The notes below the pieces were generated by a model. That model did not search any database. It was not told the origin of the DNA and saw only the letters and a program-made list of their open reading frames with translations. This document shows, in pieces, positions 6,836-11,297 of a DNA stretch of 11,297 nt (its first letter is position 1; each line of letters starts with the position of its first letter). The stretch spans positions 1 to 11,297 of the forward strand of contig JACSSB010000320.1 in the NCBI GenBank assembly GCA_014879435.1, read 5' to 3'. Source of the DNA: Phycisphaerales bacterium (lineage in GTDB: Bacteria > Pseudomonadota > Gammaproteobacteria > Competibacterales > Competibacteraceae). The position numbers and the translations under genes were made by a program.

Positions 6836-7161
6836 ACGGGCGCTCCCGTACTGGCCACGACCCAGTCCAAATACGTTGCCAAACCTTTTTGTACCGGCAG
6901 GACGAGGATTTCTGGTACCTCGTGTGGATGGAGTTCACAGATCCGTTCTTCCAGCAGGTGATAGACCGCACCACGGGTTTTGATCAACAGTAGCAGTTCG
7001 GCATCCCGTTGCATTTGTCCTTGCCAGCGATAAATCGAAGTCAGGCCCGGAACGATGCTGACACAGGCCGCTAGCCGTTCCTCGACCACGGTCGCAGCGA
7101 TCTGCTCGGCGCTGGCTTGATCCGGGCAAGTACAAAAAACTACCAGCGGTTGGCTGTCCAT
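6832..7161 (-). CDS. cutA: Divalent-cation tolerance protein CutA
   Basis: A small trimeric, PII-like fold protein, linked genetically to copper and divalent metal tolerance; its molecular role is still debated. At 109 residues it is the usual length. Family motifs: VVFCTCPD near the N-terminus, AACVSIVPGLTSIYRWQG in the middle, ELLLLIKT, and the C-terminal HPHEVPEILVLPV, which holds the conserved HPYEVPE-like block. The start at 7161 is preferred to an in-frame ATG at 7215. It has a clear Shine-Dalgarno (AGGAG, GGAG at 7167-7170) five bases upstream and gives the standard N-terminus. The stop overlaps dsbD by 4 bp, a linkage common in gammaproteobacteria. It is transcribed away from groES. 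Confidence 0.95.
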   Translation of the reverse strand: MDSQPLVVFCTCPDQASAEQIAATVVEERLAACVSIVPGLTSIYRWQGQMQRDAELLLLIKTRGAVYHLLEERICELHPHEVPEILVLPVQKGLATYLDWVVASTGAPV

Positions 7162-7177
7162 GAAAGCTCCTGATTCG

Positions 7178-7195
7178 AACGCGAATAACGCGAAT
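7178..7195. repeat. 9-bp tandem duplication (AACGCGAAT x2)
   Basis: Two exact adjacent copies of AACGCGAAT lie just upstream of the cutA ribosome binding site, inside the cutA leader. It may be a simple slippage product; no function is evident. Confidence 0.6.
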
Positions 7196-7295
7196 GAAGT
7201 TAAGAAAACCGCCACTCAAGGACGGCACGGACACATATTGATTGGGCGAGCGTAACGATAGACCTCAGGCATCGCAAATTTCTTCCCGCCTCGCC

Positions 7296-7324
7296 CTTGA
7301 AATTTTTCCATAGCTCCCCCACTT
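7296..7324 (+). promoter_or_regulatory. Sigma-32 (heat-shock) promoter of groESL
   Basis: CTTGAAA (7296-7302) matches the sigma-32 -35 element. After 13 bases, CCCCCACTT (7316-7324) resembles the CCCCATtTa -10 element. The spacing is typical, and the position upstream of groES is where the family normally has it. It should give heat-induced transcription. Confidence 0.75.
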
Positions 7325-7337
7325 CAGCACCAAGCCC

Positions 7338-7365
7338 TTGACAGGGTATTTTCGCTGGATATGAT
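7338..7365 (+). promoter_or_regulatory. Sigma-70 promoter of groESL
   Basis: TTGACA (7338-7343, full consensus) and TATGAT (7360-7365) are 16 bases apart, with an expected start near 7372. That start lies within the left arm of the CIRCE operator, so HrcA bound there would block this promoter directly. Confidence 0.8.
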
Positions 7366-7391
7366 TGGCACTCATCAAGTTCGAGTGCTAA
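7365..7391. promoter_or_regulatory. CIRCE operator (HrcA binding site)
   Basis: The sequence TTGGCACTC-N9-GAGTGCTAA matches the CIRCE consensus TTAGCACTC-N9-GAGTGCTAA with a single difference in the left arm. It overlaps the last base of the -10 box and the predicted start of the sigma-70 promoter. CIRCE is bound by the heat-labile repressor HrcA, so an hrcA gene is expected elsewhere in the genome. Confidence 0.93.
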
Positions 7392-7408
7392 CAATATTAA
7401 GTGTTAGC
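7387..7408. promoter_or_regulatory. Second dyad sharing the CIRCE right arm (GCTAACA-N8-TGTTAGC)
   Basis: A perfect 7-bp inverted repeat (7387-7393 and 7402-7408) begins inside the right arm of CIRCE. It is followed by another GTTAGC copy at 7409-7414. In the transcript it could form a 5' leader hairpin that competes with the CIRCE hairpin; in DNA it could be a second operator. It is not a standard part of groESL leaders that I know of. Confidence 0.45.
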
Positions 7409-7438
7409 GTTAGCCCATAGTCACCGAATCCTATTTCC

Positions 7439-7444
7439 AAGGAG
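7439..7444 (+). promoter_or_regulatory. groES ribosome binding site
   Basis: AAGGAG lies nine bases before the groES ATG, a strong Shine-Dalgarno that fixes the start at 7454. Confidence 0.85.
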
Positions 7445-7453
7445 ATTTCATCC

Positions 7454-7744
7454 ATGAATATTCGGCCGTTGCATGATCGGGTACTGATCAAGCGTGTTGA
7501 AGAAGAAACCAAGAGCCCAGGCGGTATCGTTCTGCCGGGCGCAGCCGCCGAGAAGCCCTCGCGTGGCACCGTGATGGCGATTGGTCGCGGCAAACTGCTG
7601 GAAAACGGCGATGTACGCCCGTTGGACGTGCAGGTTGGCGATCAGGTTTTGTTTGGTAAGTATTCGGGTAGCGAAGTGAAGGTGGATGGCGAAGATCTGA
7701 TCATCATGCGCGAAGACGAAATCATGGCGGTGATCGGCAAGTAA
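7454..7744 (+). CDS. groES: Co-chaperonin GroES
   Basis: GroES is the heptameric lid of the GroEL chaperonin, closing the folding chamber in the cytosol. The 96-residue product has the standard length. It starts MNIRPLHDRVLIKRVEEE and contains the mobile loop around residues 17-33 (ETKSPGGIVLPGAAAEKP) that docks on GroEL. The conserved GxVxAxGxG-like turn appears as RGTVMAIGRGK, then VQVGDQVLFGKYSGSEV, and the C-terminal EDEIMAVI. It is the first gene of the groESL operon, 68 bases before groEL, behind a heat-shock promoter and a CIRCE-controlled promoter. Nothing looks damaged. Confidence 0.98.
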   Translation: MNIRPLHDRVLIKRVEEETKSPGGIVLPGAAAEKPSRGTVMAIGRGKLLENGDVRPLDVQVGDQVLFGKYSGSEVKVDGEDLIIMREDEIMAVIGK

Positions 7745-7812
7745 GCGCCGCGCCTCGTCCAGATTCCCCTTAATTCGAATATTTCATACCCCAAGTTTCA
7801 GAGGATTTTTCA

Positions 7813-9471
7813 ATGGCTGCAAAAGACGTCAAGTTCGGTGATGACGCCCGTTCGCGCATGGTGCGTGGTATCAATGTTCTGGCCAATGCTGTCAAAGTCA
7901 CGCTCGGTCCCCGTGGCCGCAACGTGCTGCTGGACAAGGCTTTTGGTGCCCCCACCGTGACCAAGGACGGCGTATCCGTCGCCAAAGAGATCGAGCTGGA
8001 AGACAAGTTCGAGAATATGGGCGCTCAGATGGTGAAGGAAGTCGCTTCCAAGACTTCCGATGTCGCCGGTGACGGTACCACCACTGCCACCGTGCTGGCC
8101 CAGGCCATCGTTCGCGAAGGCATGAAGGCTGTCGCTGCTGGCATGAACCCCATGGATCTCAAGCGCGGCATCGACAAGGCGGTGATCGCCACTGTTGGGG
8201 AACTGCGCAAGCTGTCCAAGCCCTGCGCCGACGACAAGGCTATCGCCCAGGTCGGCACCATTTCCGCCAACTCCGACGAGGCCATCGGCCAGATCATCGC
8301 CGACGCGATGAAGAAAGTCGGCAAAGAAGGCGTGATCACGGTCGAGGAAGGCAAGGGTCTGGAAAACGAACTGGATGTCGTGGAAGGCATGCAGTTTGAT
8401 CGTGGTTATATCTCCCCCTATTTCATCAACAACCAGCAAAGCATGAACGCGGAATTGGAAGCCCCGTACATTCTTCTGTACGACAAGAAGGTTTCCAACG
8501 TACGCGACCTGTTGCCAATTCTGGAAGGCGTCGCCAAGGCCAGTCGGCCGCTGCTGATCGTCGCCGAGGATGTCGAAGGCGAGGCGCTGGCCACCCTGGT
8601 AGTGAACACCATTCGCGGCATCGTCAAGGTCGCTGCGGTCAAGGCGCCTGGCTTCGGTGATCGGCGCAAGGCCATGCTGCAGGATATCGCTATCCTGACC
8701 GGCGGTCAGGTGATCTCAGAGGAAGTCGGTTTGACTTTGGAGAAAGCGACCCTGGCTGATCTGGGCACCGCCCGCAAGGTCGTCGTCGCCAAAGAAAACA
8801 CCACCATCATCGACGGCGCTGGCCGGACTGACGAGATTCAGGGTCGGGTCGAGCAGATTCGTCGGCAGATCGAAGAAGCCACCTCCGATTACGACAAGGA
8901 GAAGTTGCAGGAGCGTGTTGCCAAGTTGGCCGGTGGTGTGGCAGTCATCAAAGTCGGTGCTGCTACCGAAATCGAAATGAAAGAGAAGAAGGCCCGCGTC
9001 GAAGATGCGCTGCACGCTACTCGTGCGGCGGTCGAAGAAGGCGTGGTGGCCGGTGGTGGCGTCGCGCTGATCCGTGCGCTGCAAGCCATCAAGGGCCTGA
9101 AGGGCAGCAACGAAGACCAGAATCACGGTATCGCGATTGCCCTGCGTTCCATGGAAGCGCCGCTGCGTGAAATCGTCGCCAATGCTGGCGAGGAGCCTTC
9201 GGTCATTCTGAACAAGATCCTGGAACACACCGGTAACTACGGTTACAACGCCGCAACCGGCGAGTTCGGTGACATGGTCGAGATGGGTGTTCTGGACCCA
9301 ACCAAGGTGACCCGTTTCGCTCTGCAGAACGCCGCTTCCGTAGCTGCGCTGCTGATCACCACCGAAGCGATGGTTGCTGAACTGCCCAAGAAGAAGGAAG
9401 GCGGAATGCCAGGAGGCATGGGCGGTATGGGCGGTATGGGTGGTATGGGCGGCATGGATGACATGATGTAA
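7813..9471 (+). CDS. groEL: Chaperonin GroEL (Hsp60)
   Basis: GroEL forms the tetradecameric ATP-driven folding chamber with GroES. The 552-residue product is complete (E. coli 548). It begins MAAKDVKFGDDAR, carries the ATP-binding LGPRGRNV and the catalytic-loop DVAGDGTTTATVLAQ (about residues 84-98), with the DGTTT aspartate in place. The signature AAVEEGVVAGGGVAL follows at about 404-418. The flexible C-terminal tail at 530-552 is a run of GGM units ending DDMM. The start at 7813 has GAGGA seven bases upstream. It is co-transcribed with groES and ends at a strong terminator. The sequence is of the ordinary proteobacterial housekeeping type, with no sign of truncation. Confidence 0.99.
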   Translation: MAAKDVKFGDDARSRMVRGINVLANAVKVTLGPRGRNVLLDKAFGAPTVTKDGVSVAKEIELEDKFENMGAQMVKEVASKTSDVAGDGTTTATVLAQAIVREGMKAVAAGMNPMDLKRGIDKAVIATVGELRKLSKPCADDKAIAQVGTISANSDEAIGQIIADAMKKVGKEGVITVEEGKGLENELDVVEGMQFDRGYISPYFINNQQSMNAELEAPYILLYDKKVSNVRDLLPILEGVAKASRPLLIVAEDVEGEALATLVVNTIRGIVKVAAVKAPGFGDRRKAMLQDIAILTGGQVISEEVGLTLEKATLADLGTARKVVVAKENTTIIDGAGRTDEIQGRVEQIRRQIEEATSDYDKEKLQERVAKLAGGVAVIKVGAATEIEMKEKKARVEDALHATRAAVEEGVVAGGGVALIRALQAIKGLKGSNEDQNHGIAIALRSMEAPLREIVANAGEEPSVILNKILEHTGNYGYNAATGEFGDMVEMGVLDPTKVTRFALQNAASVAALLITTEAMVAELPKKKEGGMPGGMGGMGGMGGMGGMDDMM

Positions 9472-9502
9472 GCATCGCCCAAGGACTTTTCGTCCGATTG
9501 AT

Positions 9503-9531
9503 AAAAAGCCCCGCTTTGGCGGGGCTTTTTT
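9503..9531. terminator. Bidirectional intrinsic terminator after groEL
   Basis: The stem GCCCCGC/GCGGGGC (9508-9514 with 9519-9525, loop TTTG) is flanked by five A on the left and six T on the right. It works as a textbook intrinsic terminator for groEL. On the other strand a T-run also follows the stem, so it can stop transcripts coming from the convergent transposase gene. Confidence 0.93.
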
Positions 9532-9573
9532 ATTTCGCTTTATTTATTTGGTTCTTCGAGGATTGATACCGAC

Positions 9574-9585
9574 ATTCCGCACCCT
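9574..9585 (+). repeat. Left terminal inverted repeat of the IS
   Basis: ATTCCGCACCCT, an exact inverted copy of 11281-11292. The next bases inward differ between the ends, so the perfect match is 12 bp. Confidence 0.88.
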
Positions 9586-9588
9586 GAT

Positions 9589-10623
9589 TTATCCTGAATT
9601 GGCATATAAATCGACATAGTGCGGACCGAGGAGAGTGAGCAGGGTTTGGTGATGGGAACGGAGGTTGAGCACGAGGTAGGTGCTCTGCCCGATGTGCAGC
9701 ACATGGATGCCGGTAAAGGACTGGAACACCCAGCGGGCGGTGGGGTATTGTGTGAGGTTGCCTTTCTGGTCGGGGAAGGTTTTTTCGTGTGCTACCAGCT
9801 CTTGGCGAATGCGATGTTCCAGAGCGGCGTAGACCATCAGGCATAGGGTCATGATCGCCATCAAGGCCATGATGCGGGCGGGGGACTTGAGAAAGAGGGT
9901 GGAGGCCATGAACAGCGGGTCTTTGAAGAAACGGAAACCCCGCTCGACTTTCTGTTGGTCTTTTTTGTAGGCATCCAGGACCTGCGCATCGCTGAGACCT
10001 TCTTCGCTGAGATCGTTGGTAGCGAGAATAAAGGTGCTTTTCTGCTGCAACTGCTGGGTATGGGCCTCTAGCCGGGAAGCCAGTTGACCGGTGAGGGTGT
10101 AATGGACCACCGAGGGCGGCGGGCCTTTGCTCGGGCGACCTTTTCCGGTGTGCCGGGTGTGTGCAACGACACGGCCTTCGGCAACCGTAGTGAGCTTGAG
10201 TCCTTTGACGAAGGCATCCAGCGCCGCGTGGGCATCCGCTTCACACGTGAAGCGTTGTCGGCAGAGGGTGTGGAAGGCGTTTAACTCGGTGTCTCCCTGC
10301 TTTTGATGCTGCCGCTGCAGGGTTTTCTCGGCCCGTTGCCAGGCTTGGGGGCTGTACACGACCAGCCAACGCTGGCGGATATCGGCGTACACGACACCGA
10401 CGGTACGGTACGCCAATGCTGCTTCCACTTCCGCTTCTTGCATCAATTCGCCTGCGACCGCGTGCACCATCTCCCGCGCTAATCCCAGAGTTTCCGGTAC
10501 TCGACTGATCCATACGGTGTCGTTGAGGGTACGCAAGGTCTCGGCACTGTAGAGGGCACTGTCCGCAACGAGGTAGCGCACGCTGCCATCGGTCTGTAGC
10601 TGGTCCAGGTGGGTGTGTCGCGA
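9589..10623 (-). pseudogene. IS1634-family transposase, C-terminal part (after frameshift)
   Basis: This frame continues the protein begun at 11237 but is offset by one base. Read from the junction it starts SRHTHLDQLQTDGS and goes on to YLVADSALYSAE, where the aspartate (residue 226 of the joined protein) is the second DDE residue. The glutamate in KVERGFRFFKDP (E432) is the third. The first in-frame start of its own is a GTG at 10581, giving a 330-residue piece lacking the first catalytic aspartate, so alone it cannot be active. Joined to the N-terminal part it would make 549 residues, normal for the family. No other damage (stop codons, gaps) is seen in this half, so the shift is recent, is a sequence error, or is bypassed by slippage. 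Confidence 0.85.
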
Positions 10624-11237
10624 AAACCGGCCGCGTCGTTGACATTACCCCCCAGTGGCGCCATCAACAGCGGAATACTCGCCTGACTTTCCACCAGCAG
10701 GTGCAATACGACCTGATTCAGGTCCGGTCGCCGGTCGCGGCTATACCCCTGGCGGATGTGGATCACCCCCATCGCCGCCGTTTCATCACCACTGTTGTAG
10801 TCCCCATCGACATGAAAGCTCGTCGCATCCAAGTGGCCACCCGCACCGCCCAAACCCAATTGCTTCACCACACCAGAGGCGATCAAGTAGTAAAACGTCT
10901 CTACACCAAAGGCATGGATCGCATCCAGCGCGCGACCCAGCGTGTCATCGTTGAGATGCTCCGCCGTAAGACCCGGACCCAGCAGGCGCTCTACCGGCTT
11001 GTCACGAAAAAAGTGCGGCATCAGATACAACGTGCGGTGCGCAAACCCCAAACCATTCAAGATCATCGCCTTGATCGCTACTCCCAAGGAAACATGGCGT
11101 TGGCTCAAATCCTGAGAGATCAAACTATCGATCTTTTCCACCAATCCCAGTTCCTCCACCATGCCCGCCACTAAACCCAGGTGGTCCAGCGTGGTACTGG
11201 TATAGGCAGGGATCAGTGCGTCGTTCGTAGCGTTCAA
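10479..11237 (-). pseudogene. IS1634-family transposase, N-terminal part (zero frame)
   Basis: It opens with a TTG at 11237 (an in-frame TGA lies just upstream; GAGG sits seven bases before it). Residues about 14-120 are the DUF4277-type N-terminal region of IS1634 transposases (LDHLGLVAGMVEELGL..., HFFRDKPVERLLGPG). The first catalytic aspartate is D137 in HLDATSFHVDGD. Homology runs to about F205 (GGNVNDAAGF). The last 47 residues (RDTPTWTSYR... to the stop at 10479) are out-of-frame sequence unlike any transposase. The break coincides with a run of four T on the coding strand (10623-10626). One extra T, or a -1 slip there, restores the full-length protein. The piece as written has only one of three DDE residues and should be inactive in transposition, though it could act as an inhibitor. 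Confidence 0.85.
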
Positions 11238-11280
11238 GGGACAACCTCAGGTTCAGTGAAAATACCTATAGCTTACCAAG

Positions 11281-11292
11281 AGGGTGCGGAAT
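11281..11292 (-). repeat. Right terminal inverted repeat of the IS
   Basis: AGGGTGCGGAAT, an exact inverted copy of 9574-9585. It lies 43 bases upstream of the TTG start of the transposase gene; that gap should hold the promoter, but no clear -35/-10 pair was identified. Confidence 0.88.
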
Positions 11293-11297
11293 CACGG

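Larger units (their letters stand above)
9574..11292. mobile_element. IS1634-family insertion sequence, about 1.72 kb, both ends present
   Basis: It is bounded by perfect 12-bp terminal inverted repeats: ATTCCGCACCCT at 9574-9585 and its complement at 11281-11292. A single transposase gene fills nearly all of it. The gene starts 44 bases inside the right repeat, and its stop lies 3 bases inside the left repeat. The transposase domain order (DUF4277-like N-terminus, then a DDE domain with an ERGFRFFKDP motif) and the element size fit the IS1634 family. It landed 42 bases past the groEL terminator. No target duplication is visible: the five bases outside each end (CCGAC on the left, CACGG on the right) differ, though only five bases are available on the right. 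The transposase frame is shifted, so it may not move by itself. Confidence 0.88.

Noticed and set aside
6832..7215. Longer CutA start at 7215 giving 18 extra residues
   Set aside because: The start at 7161 has a strong AGGAG five bases upstream and gives the standard family N-terminus; the extension is not family-like.
7770..9228. Several minus-strand open frames opposite groEL, up to 209 codons
   Set aside because: They are shadows of the strongly biased groEL coding sequence, with no plausible domains or ribosome binding sites.
9400..9468. GGM-coding tandem repeats as a CRISPR or microsatellite
   Set aside because: They encode the normal glycine-methionine tail of GroEL.
10655..11174. Plus-strand frames opposite the transposase
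   Set aside because: They are antisense shadows of the transposase gene with Pro/His/Arg-rich composition and no recognisable domain.

Overview
The window looks like chromosomal DNA of a gammaproteobacterium. The evidence is the order groEL-groES / cutA-dsbD / aroQ-accB-accC, which is typical of that class (for example Chromatiales-like lineages). The groESL leader carries both a heat-shock sigma-32 promoter and a CIRCE operator. AccC residues fall at the same numbers as in Escherichia coli AccC. A genus cannot be named; an environmental, IS-bearing gammaproteobacterium is an inference. No phage genes, CRISPR array, tRNA or rRNA are visible.

Layout. (1) Positions 1-2300 hold three minus-strand genes: a SulP anion transporter cut by the left edge, a NADAR-family N-glycosidase (YbiA type), and a membrane-anchored diguanylate cyclase. 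The middle two are clearly richer in A+T than the rest, which suggests acquired DNA. (2) Positions 2300-2704 are a spacer of unclear origin. It holds a 29-codon upstream reading frame touching the cyclase gene, a 7-bp inverted repeat and a G/C-rich hairpin. It sits where many relatives carry prmA. (3) Positions 2705-4777 hold accC, accB and an internally deleted remnant of aroQ, behind a good sigma-70-type promoter and an abutting dyad. (4) Positions 4901-7161 hold dsbD and cutA, overlapping by 4 bp. (5) Positions 7162-7453 are the divergent control region, leading into groES and groEL, which end in a strong bidirectional terminator. (6) Positions 9574-11292 are a complete IS1634-family insertion sequence with 12-bp terminal inverted repeats. 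Its transposase reading frame is split by a one-base shift at a run of four T.

How the parts work together. AccB and AccC are the biotin carrier and biotin carboxylase of acetyl-CoA carboxylase (fatty acid synthesis, essential). CutA and DsbD belong to metal/thiol homeostasis of the envelope, and GroES-GroEL is the cytosolic chaperonin. These are housekeeping genes. The accessory signals are the NADAR gene, the cyclase, the damaged aroQ and the insertion sequence.

I did not find a convincing new multi-gene system. The observations most worth following are: the in-frame aroQ deletion that leaves a short open frame directly in front of accB; the compact double dyad at the groESL promoter; the split transposase whose halves would be joined by a -1 slip at the T run; and the isolated AT-rich NADAR gene.
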